DNA of 64,000 bases from assembly GCF_022869785.1 (NCBI RefSeq), contig NZ_CP094997.1:62001-126000 (forward strand), read 5' to 3'. Within the stretch, counting starts at the first letter, position 1. Each line of letters starts with the position of its first letter. Shown here one piece after another: positions 34,709 to 44,019 of the stretch. The notes beneath the pieces are model-generated. The model saw only the letters and a program-made list of their open reading frames with translations. It was not told the DNA's origin and made no database searches. The DNA comes from Dyadobacter chenwenxiniae. Lineage in GTDB: Bacteria; Bacteroidota; Bacteroidia; Cytophagales; Spirosomataceae. Both the position numbers and the translations under genes were made by a program.

Positions 34709-36550
34709 ATGAAGAAAACAATCGCAATTATCATCGCCTTTTTGAGCTTCGTATTCCTTTCTCTGAAAGTCAGTACGCCGGGGGATTCTTCAATTGGGGT
34801 TGACGATGCATTGCGCAATTTTGAGATGGGAGTGGATGATTTTGTTATTGCAAATGAACAATTATATGAGGCTATTGAGGGCCTGAATGCAGATTCTGCT
34901 TCCATTATTAGTGCTCGAAATGCTTTGAAAGATTGTCGTCGCAGCTACAAGCGCATTGCGTTTTTTACGTCCTACTTTTTTGCGAGTGAGACACGCTTTT
35001 ATAATGGTGCGCCGAAGTTTGAGGTAGAAGAACCGACATTGGAATTGGTGGAGCCGATGGGTTTGCAGCAGATCGAGGCGTTACTTTTTGAGGACGATGT
35101 GCTTGCCGGTAAAAGCGATCTGCTTATACAATCAGAGGCAATGCTAACTTCCGCCAGGGACATGCATTCGTTGCTTTTTGGTATCAAAATCAATGATGCG
35201 CAAATTCTGGAAAGTGTGCGGATTGAGCTGATACGCATCACGACATTGTATATTTCAGGTTATGATGCGCCAATGTTAAAAACCGGAATTACTGAAACAT
35301 TGGAAGCGACTAATGCTTTACAGAATGCTCTGAAACCGTATTTTGAAGCAAATCCCGATCATAGCAAGTCACTGGCACTTTTAATCAGTAACTCTCAAAA
35401 CTATTTAAAAGCCCACCAGGATTTCGATTCCTTTAACAGAATGGAGTATCTGACTCAGTTTGCCCTGCCTATGCAAAAGGAATTTGGTGCGTTTGTTTCC
35501 AGGCTAGACTTGGTGATCAATACAACATCACACCTGAATTATGAAGCACCACACATTTATAGTAAAAATGCGCTCAAAAGCTGGGATGATCATAGAGGCG
35601 ATTCCATGCAAAAAATGGCACTGGTGGACCTCGGGAGAACATTATTTTTTGATAAATCACTCTCTGGGGACGCATCTACGAGCTGTGCAACTTGCCACCA
35701 ACCTGGAAATTATTTTGCAGACCAGTTACAAAAAAGCCCATCGATGGTTCGCGATTCCGTGCTGAGGCGGAACACGCCAACATTAATGTATGCAGGCTGG
35801 CAGCATTCGCAATTCTGGGACGGTCGCGTTGCGAACCTGCAAGATCAGATCCACAATGTGTTTCTTAACCCATTGGAAATGAATGGGAATGCAGAAGCAT
35901 TGAGTGGAAATGTGTTGCAAAAAGACAAGTATAAAAAGCTGATCAACGCTTCATTCCCGGGCAAAAATGTCCAAGAATTGGGAATCAATGAAGCTTCTGA
36001 GGCGCTGGCGGCTTTTATAAAGCAACTCGGCCCGATGGATTCACCATTTGACCAGTATATCGCGGGCGATCAGACTGCATTAACAGACCGGCAGGTGAAC
36101 GGCTTCAACCTTTTTATGGGCAAAGCGCAATGTGGCACCTGCCATTTTCCACCGTTTTTTAATTCGCTGCTTCCGCCGCTTTTTGACATTTCGGAAGTGG
36201 AAGTACTGGGCGTTACGGCTACCGATGATTTCGAAAAACCGGAATTAGACATAGATCTGGGCCGTTTTGATTTGTACAAGATGCGTTACTACAAAGGCGC
36301 ATTCAAAACGCCGACCGTCCGGAATTCGGCCAAAACGGCGCCTTACATGCACAATGGTTCGTTCCAATCTTTGGCCAAAGTCATGGATTTTTACAACAAA
36401 GGTGGCGGCAGAAGTTTGGCGCTGGAAGTGGAAGAACAGACATTATCTTCCAAACCATTGAATCTCTCAGAACCTGAAACCGAAGACATTATCCTATTCC
36501 TGGAATCCTTAACCGATTCAAAACCAGAAAATCAGAATTTCCCAAATTAA
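34709..36550 (+). CDS. Dihaem cytochrome-c-peroxidase-like protein with extra N-terminal domain
   Basis: A 613-residue exported protein. Residues ~25-270 form an all-helical domain (FVIANEQLYEAIEGLNAD; LMTSxx-type helices; FFTSYFFASETRFYNGAP) that resembles the imelysin-like/peroxidase-associated N-domains. The C-terminal half is a CcpA/MauG fold with two c-type haem sites, CATCH at about 326-330 and CGTCH at about 475-479, and the family motifs RNTPTLMYAGW, FWDGRV, and FKTPTVRNSAKTAPYMHNG. It could reduce peroxide or oxidise a substrate in the periplasm. The next gene, a phosphatase, starts 6 bases after its stop. Confidence 0.88.
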   Translation: MKKTIAIIIAFLSFVFLSLKVSTPGDSSIGVDDALRNFEMGVDDFVIANEQLYEAIEGLNADSASIISARNALKDCRRSYKRIAFFTSYFFASETRFYNGAPKFEVEEPTLELVEPMGLQQIEALLFEDDVLAGKSDLLIQSEAMLTSARDMHSLLFGIKINDAQILESVRIELIRITTLYISGYDAPMLKTGITETLEATNALQNALKPYFEANPDHSKSLALLISNSQNYLKAHQDFDSFNRMEYLTQFALPMQKEFGAFVSRLDLVINTTSHLNYEAPHIYSKNALKSWDDHRGDSMQKMALVDLGRTLFFDKSLSGDASTSCATCHQPGNYFADQLQKSPSMVRDSVLRRNTPTLMYAGWQHSQFWDGRVANLQDQIHNVFLNPLEMNGNAEALSGNVLQKDKYKKLINASFPGKNVQELGINEASEALAAFIKQLGPMDSPFDQYIAGDQTALTDRQVNGFNLFMGKAQCGTCHFPPFFNSLLPPLFDISEVEVLGVTATDDFEKPELDIDLGRFDLYKMRYYKGAFKTPTVRNSAKTAPYMHNGSFQSLAKVMDFYNKGGGRSLALEVEEQTLSSKPLNLSEPETEDIILFLESLTDSKPENQNFPN

Positions 36551-36556
36551 TCAAAC

Positions 36557-37999
36557 ATGAAAAAAGTTAAACTTTTATTGCTCACATTACTTCTCCCCAT
36601 TCTGGCTATTGCGCAGGAAACGCAGCCCGTAAAAAAACCTGTTGCCAAGAAAAAAGGTCCATTAATGGGAATTCAGGCCGATTTATTGCGCGGCCCGTAT
36701 CTGCAAATGGCCACACCCACCAGCATGACCGTTCGTTGGAGAACCAATGTGTACGACCGCAGCCGCGTGAAATACGGCTTGTCAAGCGATAGTCTAAATA
36801 TGCGTACAGACGATTCCTCGTTGGTAAACGAGCACATTATAACCTTGAAAGACCTCAAACCTTCCACAAAGTATTTTTATACAGTGGGTAACCTGGCGGA
36901 CACGACGTTGCAAGGTGACGAGGAAAACTACTTTTATACATTCCCTGAGACAGGCAGTGAGCAATTGGTGCGCATAGCCGGATTTGGCGACTGCGGAAAT
37001 AATTCGATCAACCAGCGATCTGTGAGGGATCAGGTTGTGAATTATTTAGGTGATAAATATTTGAATGCCTGGATTTTAATGGGGGATAATGCCTACTCCG
37101 ATGGAACCGACGCAGAATTTCAAGCCAAGTTCTTTAATCTTTACAAAGACAATTTGCTGAAAAAATATCCATTGTATCCGGTGCCGGGAAACCACGATTA
37201 CCACGATTTTAACTCGTCTCCGGCTAACGATCAGAACAAGATCGCCTACTATCAGAACTTCTCACTTCCGACGCAGGGAGAGGCCGGGGGAGTTGCTTCC
37301 AACACGGAATCTTATTATTCGTACGACATTGCGAACATTCACTTCCTGGCTCTGGATTCTTATGGTCCTGATAAAAAAGGAACGCACATTTATGACCAAA
37401 TGGGTGAGCAGGTGGAATGGGTGAAAAAGGATCTGGCAGCGAATCAAAACAAACAATGGGTTGTGGCTTACTGGCACCATCCTCCCTACACCATGGGCTC
37501 ACACGATTCGGATAAGGAATCTTTGTTGGTGAAAATCAGGGAAAATTTTATCAAAACCCTTGAAGACGGCGGCGTAGACCTGATCCTTTGCGGACACAGC
37601 CACGTTTACGAACGCACCAAGCTGATCAAAGGCTACTACGGAAAAGAAGCGGATTATGATGCTAAAAAGTATGAAATCAGTTCGTCAACTGCATTGTATG
37701 ATGGCAGCAAAAATTCAGCGCCGTATTTGAAAAGCAAAACCAAAACCGATGGTACTGTATATGTTGTCAGTGGTTCGGCGGGCGCACTGGGCGGACATAA
37801 AGAAACCTGGCCGCACAATGCCATGTATTATTCAAACAATGAAGTGGGCGGAGCGGTGATGCTCGAAGTGGAAGGAAACAGGCTCGATCTGAAATGGATT
37901 TGCTCGGATGGAAAGATCGGCGATCACTTTACGATGATGAAGGATGTCAAAAAAGACGAAGAAAAAACCTTGAAGCAGGATAAAAAGCTGACGAAATAG
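36557..37999 (+). CDS. Purple-acid-phosphatase-like metallophosphoesterase
   Basis: A 480-residue secreted enzyme. After the signal (~1-19) comes a fibronectin-III-like N-domain (~42-130: RGPYLQMATPTSMTVRWRTN). The metallophosphoesterase core follows with all metal motifs: AGFGDCGNNS, ILMGDNAYSDGTD, YPVPGNHDYHDF, VAYWHHPPYTMGSHD, and DLILCGHSHVYERT. This is the domain order of purple acid phosphatases, expected to release phosphate from monoesters, possibly diesters. A Lys/Asp-rich tail ends the protein. Six bases separate it from the peroxidase-like gene, so the two are co-transcribed. A hairpin follows. Confidence 0.9.
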   Translation: MKKVKLLLLTLLLPILAIAQETQPVKKPVAKKKGPLMGIQADLLRGPYLQMATPTSMTVRWRTNVYDRSRVKYGLSSDSLNMRTDDSSLVNEHIITLKDLKPSTKYFYTVGNLADTTLQGDEENYFYTFPETGSEQLVRIAGFGDCGNNSINQRSVRDQVVNYLGDKYLNAWILMGDNAYSDGTDAEFQAKFFNLYKDNLLKKYPLYPVPGNHDYHDFNSSPANDQNKIAYYQNFSLPTQGEAGGVASNTESYYSYDIANIHFLALDSYGPDKKGTHIYDQMGEQVEWVKKDLAANQNKQWVVAYWHHPPYTMGSHDSDKESLLVKIRENFIKTLEDGGVDLILCGHSHVYERTKLIKGYYGKEADYDAKKYEISSSTALYDGSKNSAPYLKSKTKTDGTVYVVSGSAGALGGHKETWPHNAMYYSNNEVGGAVMLEVEGNRLDLKWICSDGKIGDHFTMMKDVKKDEEKTLKQDKKLTK

Positions 38000-38020
38000 G
38001 TTTTCGCGATTTATTAAAGA

Positions 38021-38062
38021 TTGCAAAGCGGTTCTGCAACAACGCAGGGCCGCTTTTTGCAA
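38021..38062 (+). terminator. Hairpin after the phosphatase gene
   Basis: TTGCAAAGCGG followed by TTCTGC pairs with GCAGGGCCGC and TTTTTGCAA across a 6-base loop, with two G-T pairs and a small bulge. It starts 22 bases after the stop and is followed by an AT-rich stretch. Confidence 0.6.
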
Positions 38063-38139
38063 ATAAAAACATCAGGCGGCTTAAACTATCAGTCAGCTGG
38101 TGAGTCATAGCTCTGTGAATCAACAATCATGTCCGCAGT

Positions 38140-40032
38140 ATGAAAACCGTTTGCAAAATCACGTTCGGGTCGCTGATTATTTTATTGGGAACAATGCTGT
38201 TGTCTTCTTTTTCAGATAAAAATACCGCCCAGCCGCCTTTCAAATTTCCATACAAAAAAGCCGGCTTAACCCAGCGTCAGGCGGCTGCCCACCTTTTGAA
38301 CCGGTTCACTTTCGGACCTCGCACTACTGACGTGGAAGCTGTTCTTGAAATGGGTCTGGAAAAATGGTTTTCAGGGCAATTGTATGCAAGACTCCCGGAC
38401 GATTCGCTGAACAAGAAGCTTAGTGCTTACAATGCGCTAGAACTCAGCAACACCGAAGTTGTGAACACATATCCCAAGAAAAACAAGGTCTTACGGATGG
38501 CCATTGCAGAGGGCGTGATAGATCAGGCTGCGCGAGATAAGACAAATAAAAAAGCTTACAAAAGTGAGCTGGCCACCTACATGCAGGAAAAAGGCTTCAA
38601 GCCGCAAAAGGAGTTATACAGACAGTTTATCAATCAAAAAATCCTGCGGGCAGCTTATTCCAGTAATCAATTGCAGGAATTACTGACCGATTTCTGGTTT
38701 AACCATTTCAATGTATCGCTTGATAAAAATCAATGCGCAGAATTCATTCCGGCTTATGAACGTGATGTGATCCGGCCCAATGTGATGGGCAAATTCGAAG
38801 ATTTGTTACTGGCAACCGCGCAATCTCCGGCTATGCTGATGTACCTGGATAATTCCAGCAGCACCGGTGTTAAAGAAGATATAAATAATGCCAAAGATAA
38901 CCGGACCAGGCGAATCGCTGACAAGCAGATGGAGGATAAGAATGATACCACATCCAATGGAAAGGTGAAGAAACCCAGGAAACGTGGGTTAAATGAAAAT
39001 TATGCGCGTGAAGTCATGGAGCTGCATACGCTGGGCGTCGATGGCGGATATACCCAGCAGGATGTTACGCAGGCAGCGCGGGTTCTCACCGGCTGGACTA
39101 TTTATCCGATGAATAATAACGGTTATAACGCGACTGCAAGAAAATCATTGAACAATTTAGACAAAAGCAAGCTTAAACGGCGCGGATTTGTTCATCAAGG
39201 CGATTTCTTGTTTGCAGCCAATCGCCACGACACCAAGGAAAAGACAGTATTAGGAAGGCATTTTCCTGCTGGCGGCGGATACGAAGAAGGTGTTGAACTC
39301 CTGAAAATGTTTGCAAATCATCCGTCAACAGCAAAATTCATTTGCCGGAAAATAGCGGTTCGTTTTGTAAATGACCATCCTTCTCAAAACCTTGTTGATA
39401 AAATGGTTAAGACCTTTGAAACGAAAAACGGCGACATTGGCCAAGTCTTGATCACAATGGTTTCTTCTGATGAATTCTGGTCCAAAGAAGCATTGAGGGA
39501 AAAGACAAAATCTCCTTTTGAACTGGCAATCAGTGCAGTTAGAGGACTGAATGCGGACATAAGTCAACCATATCAATTGTTCAACTGGATCGCTAAAATG
39601 GGCCAAAAGCTGTATTATTATCAAGCGCCAACTGGCTTCCCCGATAAAGCGGAATACTGGATCAATACAGGAGCGTTACTGAATCGCATGAATTTTGGGC
39701 TGGCATTGGCCTCGCAGCGTATCCCGGGAATCAGCATTGATCTGGCAAGTCTGAATCAAAATCACGAACCTGAAAGTGCAGAGGCGGCTTTGGTCACTTA
39801 TGGGAAAATGATCATGCCCGAGCGTGATTTGACTCACACTATCACGCGATTAAAGCCTATGCTGAATGAACCCGATCTGGCGACAAAAGTGGAGCAAGCC
39901 GCCCAAAAATCGGTCTCCACAGAACAGCCCGAAATGATGATGAACAACGAAAAGCCTTTGGCAAAAAACGATGCGATGCTGGCTCAGGTTGTAGGCGTCA
40001 TTATAGGTTCTCCCGAGTTTCAACGTAAATAA
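38140..40032 (+). CDS. DUF1800 exported protein
   Basis: A 630-residue protein with an N-terminal signal (~1-25). The DUF1800 signature opens it: LTQRQAAAHLLNRFTFGPR and LEKWFSGQL. Conserved blocks follow: LLTDFWFNHFNVSLDK, NENYAREVMELHTLGVDGGYTQQDVTQAARVLTGWT, HDTKEKTVLGRHFPAGGG, and APTGFPDKAEYWINTGALLNRMNFGLAL. A Lys/Arg-rich loop (~245-280) is inserted in the middle. DUF1800 proteins nearly always pair with DUF1501 proteins; their joint role is not established. The DUF1501 gene starts 7 bases downstream. Confidence 0.9.
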   Translation: MKTVCKITFGSLIILLGTMLLSSFSDKNTAQPPFKFPYKKAGLTQRQAAAHLLNRFTFGPRTTDVEAVLEMGLEKWFSGQLYARLPDDSLNKKLSAYNALELSNTEVVNTYPKKNKVLRMAIAEGVIDQAARDKTNKKAYKSELATYMQEKGFKPQKELYRQFINQKILRAAYSSNQLQELLTDFWFNHFNVSLDKNQCAEFIPAYERDVIRPNVMGKFEDLLLATAQSPAMLMYLDNSSSTGVKEDINNAKDNRTRRIADKQMEDKNDTTSNGKVKKPRKRGLNENYAREVMELHTLGVDGGYTQQDVTQAARVLTGWTIYPMNNNGYNATARKSLNNLDKSKLKRRGFVHQGDFLFAANRHDTKEKTVLGRHFPAGGGYEEGVELLKMFANHPSTAKFICRKIAVRFVNDHPSQNLVDKMVKTFETKNGDIGQVLITMVSSDEFWSKEALREKTKSPFELAISAVRGLNADISQPYQLFNWIAKMGQKLYYYQAPTGFPDKAEYWINTGALLNRMNFGLALASQRIPGISIDLASLNQNHEPESAEAALVTYGKMIMPERDLTHTITRLKPMLNEPDLATKVEQAAQKSVSTEQPEMMMNNEKPLAKNDAMLAQVVGVIIGSPEFQRK

Positions 40033-40039
40033 CATCACC

Positions 40040-41305
40040 ATGACAACCAGAAGGGGTTTTATAAAGGCCGGAGGGCTTGCGCTCTTTGGCATCGGAAGTG
40101 GTGGCATTCCTCCATTTCTGGCAAAAGCTGCTGCGGACATTAGATCTCCAAAGATTTTTCAGCGTAAAAAGGTTTTGATATGCATATTCCAAAGAGGCGC
40201 CATGGATGGATTAATGGCAGTTACACCCTTCACAGACCCATATCTTCAAGCTGCCAGGCCAACATTATTTATGTCTGCTGCCAAAACCAGCAACAATCCG
40301 TTGATAGATCTTGACGGAAGATTTGGTCTGCATCCTGCGCTAGGAAGTTTTGAACCCATGTTCCGGGATAACAGACTGGCCATTGTCCACGGAATAGGGT
40401 CTCCGAATACAACCCGTTCGCATTTTGACGCGCAGGATTATATGGAATCGGGGACTCCGTTTAAGAAGGGCACACCCAGCGGATGGTTAAACCGGGCCGC
40501 TGGTTTGCTTGGCCACGAGGCAGCAACTCCATTCCAGGCAGTAAGCCTAACCTCCTCTTTACCAAGATCTTTATATGGTGATAGCCTGGCCGTAGCAATA
40601 AATAATCTGAGGGACTTTAATATTCAGCTTCGCGGTAACCAGGCCGGAGCCAACATGGCGGCAAAAAGTTTTGAAAGTCTTTATGACGAAACTTCGCTGG
40701 ATTTGTTGCAGCAGACCGGGAAAGAGAGCTTTGAAGCTGTGAAGATGCTTCAAACAACTGCTTCAAAGAGCTATAAGCCAGCCAATAACGCGGTGTATCC
40801 TGCTTCTTCCCTGGGAAACTCTCTAAAACAAATTGCCCAACTGATCAAGATGGATGTAGGTTTAGAAGTAGCCTTTGCAGAATCAGGCGGCTGGGATACG
40901 CATTTCAACCAGGGAACCCAGACTGGCATTTTCGCCAGGAATCTCAGCGATTTAAGTGGGAGCATGATGGCATTGTGGACAGATTTGGAGGCCATGCAGG
41001 ACAATGTAATCATTATGACTATGACCGAATTCGGGCGCACCGTTCATCAAAACGGCACCGGTGGAACTGATCATGGACGGGCATCCTGCAATTTTATTTT
41101 GGGAAATCATGTAAAAGGTGGATTGGTGCATGGCAAAGTCGCGCCGCTGGCAATAGAAAATCTGGAAGACGGAAGAGATTTAATGGTTACCACCGATTTC
41201 AGGAGTGTATTCAGCGAAGTAGCGAACAAACACCTGGGGATAAGCGATAACAAAATATTGTTTCCTGAATGGACAGGTGAATTTATAAATGTAATGCGGA
41301 GCTAA
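40040..41305 (+). CDS. DUF1501 protein, Tat-exported
   Basis: A 421-residue protein with a twin-arginine signal (MTTRRGFIKAGGLALFGIG). DUF1501 proteins share the alkaline phosphatase/sulfatase superfamily fold; visible landmarks are VLICIFQRGAMDGL (~47-60), FGLHPALGSFEPMF, GSPNTTRSHFDAQDYMESG, FAESGGWDTHFNQ, and MTEFGRTVHQNGTGGTDHG with candidate metal ligands Asp/His. Enzymatic activity is unproven for the family. It is coupled to the DUF1800 gene 7 bases upstream, and its stop overlaps the stop of the convergent VOC gene by 4 bases. Confidence 0.9.
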   Translation: MTTRRGFIKAGGLALFGIGSGGIPPFLAKAAADIRSPKIFQRKKVLICIFQRGAMDGLMAVTPFTDPYLQAARPTLFMSAAKTSNNPLIDLDGRFGLHPALGSFEPMFRDNRLAIVHGIGSPNTTRSHFDAQDYMESGTPFKKGTPSGWLNRAAGLLGHEAATPFQAVSLTSSLPRSLYGDSLAVAINNLRDFNIQLRGNQAGANMAAKSFESLYDETSLDLLQQTGKESFEAVKMLQTTASKSYKPANNAVYPASSLGNSLKQIAQLIKMDVGLEVAFAESGGWDTHFNQGTQTGIFARNLSDLSGSMMALWTDLEAMQDNVIIMTMTEFGRTVHQNGTGGTDHGRASCNFILGNHVKGGLVHGKVAPLAIENLEDGRDLMVTTDFRSVFSEVANKHLGISDNKILFPEWTGEFINVMRS

Positions 41306-41688
41306 CCTCCTATGTTAGCAGGCGTAAAGAAATTCACGAGGTTTCCGTCCGTATCACGGAACAACATGGAGCGGTTTCCCCAGGGCATTGTCGTTGGTGT
41401 CTGAACAATATCATCGTTTAGGTATTCTTTAAGATTATCGTATTCTGCGTCAACGTCATCTACTTGAAACTCCAATATCACGGAGCGATTGGATGCCGGT
41501 GCTGCCAGATGCGCTCCTCCAAAAAGTTGTAGGGTGCGCGTGCTGCCTATGGCTAATACGAAGGATGGAGTACGCAATTCTGCAAAATCGTCCGTGTACT
41601 GAACGACCGGCAAGCCCGTAATCTTTTCATAAAAAGCAATCAGAGGTTTAATGTCTGCTGTGATAATTCGAATGGATGCAAATTTCAT
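41302..41688 (-). CDS. VOC/glyoxalase-like protein
   Basis: A 128-residue single-chain vicinal-oxygen-chelate protein with two beta-alpha-beta-beta-beta units: FASIRIITADIKPLIAFYEKITG at the start, VILEFQVDDVDAEYDNLKEYL in the middle, and WGNRSMLFRDTDGNLVNFF at the end. The metal-binding His of glyoxalase I is not in the usual place at the N-terminus, so a non-glyoxalase VOC role (dioxygenase-like or resistance type) is likelier. It converges on the DUF1501 gene with a 4-base overlap. Confidence 0.85.
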   Translation of the reverse strand: MKFASIRIITADIKPLIAFYEKITGLPVVQYTDDFAELRTPSFVLAIGSTRTLQLFGGAHLAAPASNRSVILEFQVDDVDAEYDNLKEYLNDDIVQTPTTMPWGNRSMLFRDTDGNLVNFFTPANIGG

Positions 41689-41747
41689 GAGATTGAAGTT
41701 TCGTTTTAGTCATTTTTTCAAAATTATGTAACGGCAATGACAACCGT

Positions 41748-41876
41748 ATGTCAGCAGCTAATCAGGGCGTGAGTTTCCAGATCGCAAAAGCGCTTGCAGC
41801 AAACGGATATGTCTTTAAGCAGGCCTTTCAAAATAAAAACCCAGATATCGCCCGTGAAATTCAGGTCGGCTTTTAA
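41748..41876 (+). pseudogene. Fragment of an SDR N-terminus
   Basis: A 42-codon frame (ATG 41748, TAA 41874) reads MSAANQGVSFQIAKALAANG, which matches the NADP-binding opening of carbonyl-reductase-like SDRs (consensus like TGANQGIGFxIAKxLAxxG) without the preceding strand. It then turns into unrelated sequence. It looks like a remnant of a deleted dehydrogenase gene. Confidence 0.4.
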
Positions 41877-41992
41877 CCTGATCAGGTCTTGATAAAAATT
41901 CCGGTTTTTTAGTCGCGTTTTTAACTTAGGTGAAAAACGGGCGTGTGATTATCATTGACCTTTGATCTAACAAAAAGCAAAAATATTACATC

Positions 41993-42583
41993 ATGAAATC
42001 ATCCAACACATCCGCCATAGCCTTCTCCAATGAGGCTGTTGAAACTGCCAAATCGCTACGGACGCTTTATTTTACACGCGCTGCATTCTCCATTGTATGG
42101 ATATTGCTGGTGACGACCTTAGCCGGTACAAATGCTGTGGTTGCTATGGTCCTGTTTATCATCTATCCGGCTTGGGATGTAATCGCAACCTTTTTTGATA
42201 TCAAATCGAACCCGCCATCTGCCAACAAGACACCGCAATATGTGAACATTGCCATCGGCGTCATCACCACGATTGCGGTGTACATTGCCTTACAAAAAGG
42301 TATTGCTGAGGCGTTAGTCGTATTTAGCGCCTGGGCAATCCTGACCGGGCTGATCCAGCTAATATTAGGCTTGCACAGACGCAAACAACTGGACGGTCAG
42401 TGGCCAATGATTATTAGCGGCGGTCAATCCATGCTGGCGGGCGTCTCCATCTTTCTAAAAGCACATACGCCTGGTACAGGTGTGAATACCCTGGCTGGTT
42501 ATGCCGCTTTTGGCGCGTTTTACTTCTTGCTGGCCGCCTATCGTTTAAGTAAAACAATCAAACATGCGACAGTCACTGTCTGA
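41993..42583 (+). CDS. Multi-pass membrane protein (DUF308-like)
   Basis: A 196-residue protein with about six hydrophobic segments (for example AAFSIVWILLVTTLAG, AVVAMVLFIIYPAWDVIATFF, IAIGVITTIAVYIAL, ALVVFSAWAILTGLIQLILG, GFGAFYFLLAAYRL-like end). The repeated short helices with Gly and Trp resemble DUF308/HdeD-type membrane proteins linked to stress. It ends in a good terminator and precedes the Crp-family regulator on the same strand. Function unknown. Confidence 0.72.
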   Translation: MKSSNTSAIAFSNEAVETAKSLRTLYFTRAAFSIVWILLVTTLAGTNAVVAMVLFIIYPAWDVIATFFDIKSNPPSANKTPQYVNIAIGVITTIAVYIALQKGIAEALVVFSAWAILTGLIQLILGLHRRKQLDGQWPMIISGGQSMLAGVSIFLKAHTPGTGVNTLAGYAAFGAFYFLLAAYRLSKTIKHATVTV

Positions 42584-42612
42584 GACTTTAGAACATCTTT
42601 GAAACAGCCAAT

Positions 42613-42640
42613 TGCCGGTAAGCCTCAACCCATACCGGCA
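42613..42640 (+). terminator. Terminator after the DUF308-like gene
   Basis: TGCCGGTA (42613-42620) and TACCGGCA (42633-42640) form a perfect 8-bp stem with a 12-base loop, followed by GTTTTAT. Confidence 0.7.
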
Positions 42641-42787
42641 GTTTTATGGCATTTGTCCACTGAATTTCGGACTTATTCAGGTACACATAGTTCCTAAACC
42701 GTAGGGCATTTGTAAATTTGTTTTGCCAAAAAAATAGTCTGTTTTGCTTTTTAGCTACCGCAGTTTTGTATCCATTAATGAAGTGCC

Positions 42788-43390
42788 ATGAGTGATAAAA
42801 ATGAAATTATAGCCCAGCATCTGCGAAGTTTCGCTTCGCTTACAGACAAGGATATTGAACAGGGGCGGCCGTTCTGGAAACCTAGGACAATTAAAAAAGG
42901 GGATTTTTTCAATATGCAGAGCATGGTCTGCAATGATCTGGGATTAGTTTTAAAAGGAATCTTTCGTATATACTACCATGATCCGAAAACGGACACAGAT
43001 AAAAACCTGTTTTTCTTTTCAGAAAATCAGTTTGTCGTTTCTTTCAGGAGCTTTATTTCTCGAAAAGCCTGCTGGTATTTTATAGAAGCGATGGAAGATT
43101 CTGAAATCGTTTTTATTTCCTACAAGGACCTCAATAGTTTATACGAAACGAATTCCAACTGGGCAAAATTCGGAAGGCTGCTGGCGGAATTGTTCTTCTC
43201 CTATGCCCAGACGCGGACAGAGGAATTTGTCTTTTTTTCGCACGAGGAACGGTATCTGAGGCTGCTGGAAGAACACCCGAACATTGTAGAGCGGATACCC
43301 GCCTATCACATTTCTTCTTTTCTAGGTATCACAAATCCCTCATTGAGCCGGATAAGAAAGCGGATAAAAAACAGTGAAACCACCAATTAG
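42788..43390 (+). CDS. Crp/Fnr-family regulator
   Basis: A 200-residue protein with an N-terminal cyclic-nucleotide-binding-like barrel (~20-130: IKKGDFFNMQSMVCNDLGLVLKG, FFFSENQFVVSF) and a C-terminal winged helix with recognition helix ISSFLGITNPSLSRIRKRI. It lacks the N-terminal Cys cluster of Fnr and the usual Arg of the cAMP pocket, so the signal is unknown. The shape is typical of the many Crp-like regulators of Bacteroidota that sit near small stress or redox genes. Monocistronic. Confidence 0.87.
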   Translation: MSDKNEIIAQHLRSFASLTDKDIEQGRPFWKPRTIKKGDFFNMQSMVCNDLGLVLKGIFRIYYHDPKTDTDKNLFFFSENQFVVSFRSFISRKACWYFIEAMEDSEIVFISYKDLNSLYETNSNWAKFGRLLAELFFSYAQTRTEEFVFFSHEERYLRLLEEHPNIVERIPAYHISSFLGITNPSLSRIRKRIKNSETTN

Positions 43391-43537
43391 GTCAATTAAA
43401 GCACTTCTTTTCTTCGGGTCCAGAAGTAAAGTTCAAAGTCAAAGAGTTAATATTCCGATAACTTTTTTACTCTATGATTTTAGGGTTCCACTTGGGCTAT
43501 GTCCAGTTTCAATGGACATGATATATGCAAGTTAAAT

Positions 43538-43566
43538 ACAGAGCCCGGCATACGACCAGACTCTGC
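43538..43566 (-). terminator. Hairpin after the OsmC gene
   Basis: On the minus strand, GCAGAGTCTGG pairs with CCGGGCTCTGT (two G-T pairs) across a 7-base loop, 12 bases after the stop, followed by ATTT. A second small dyad, ATGTCCA/TGGACAT, lies at 43499-43519. Confidence 0.6.
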
Positions 43567-43578
43567 ATTTAGATTTAA

Positions 43579-44019
43579 TTAAATGCTCGATTGTAAGGCA
43601 CCGTAATTTACATTCAGACTGATTGCTACACCGGTCAATGCCTTTGAAATAAGGCAGTTTTGTTTAGATTCATTTGCAATTTCCAGGAATGACTCGGCCG
43701 GCACACCATCAATTGCTGTGGCATTCAGCGTAAGTTCTATGCCGGTTATACCACCTTTGGCCAGGTCAACACTTACAGATGCTTTGGTTTCCAGCTCATT
43801 GGCAGGTGTTCCTTTTTGAGACAGTGCATAAGCCAGCGCCATAGTAAAGCAGCCCGCATGTGCAGCTGCCAAAAGCTCCTCTGGGTTTGTCCCAATGCCC
43901 TCTGCAAAACGGGTGTTGAATGAATAATGTGTTTTATCCAGAACACCACTGTCTGATGATAACTGGCCATGACCGGTATTCAAATCGCCCGTCCAATGCG
44001 CTTTTGCGGATCTTTTCAT
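43579..44019 (-). CDS. OsmC-family peroxidase
   Basis: A 146-residue OsmC/Ohr-superfamily protein. The two redox Cys are visible in AHAGCFTMALAYAL (~55-68) and KQNCLISKALTG (~122-133). The N-terminal strands (AHWTGDLNTGHGQLSSDSG) and GTNPEELLAAAHAGC match the OsmC branch rather than Ohr. These proteins reduce organic hydroperoxides with thiols in the cytoplasm. A second member of the superfamily (Ohr branch) lies at 52653. Confidence 0.92.
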   Translation of the reverse strand: MKRSAKAHWTGDLNTGHGQLSSDSGVLDKTHYSFNTRFAEGIGTNPEELLAAAHAGCFTMALAYALSQKGTPANELETKASVSVDLAKGGITGIELTLNATAIDGVPAESFLEIANESKQNCLISKALTGVAISLNVNYGALQSSI

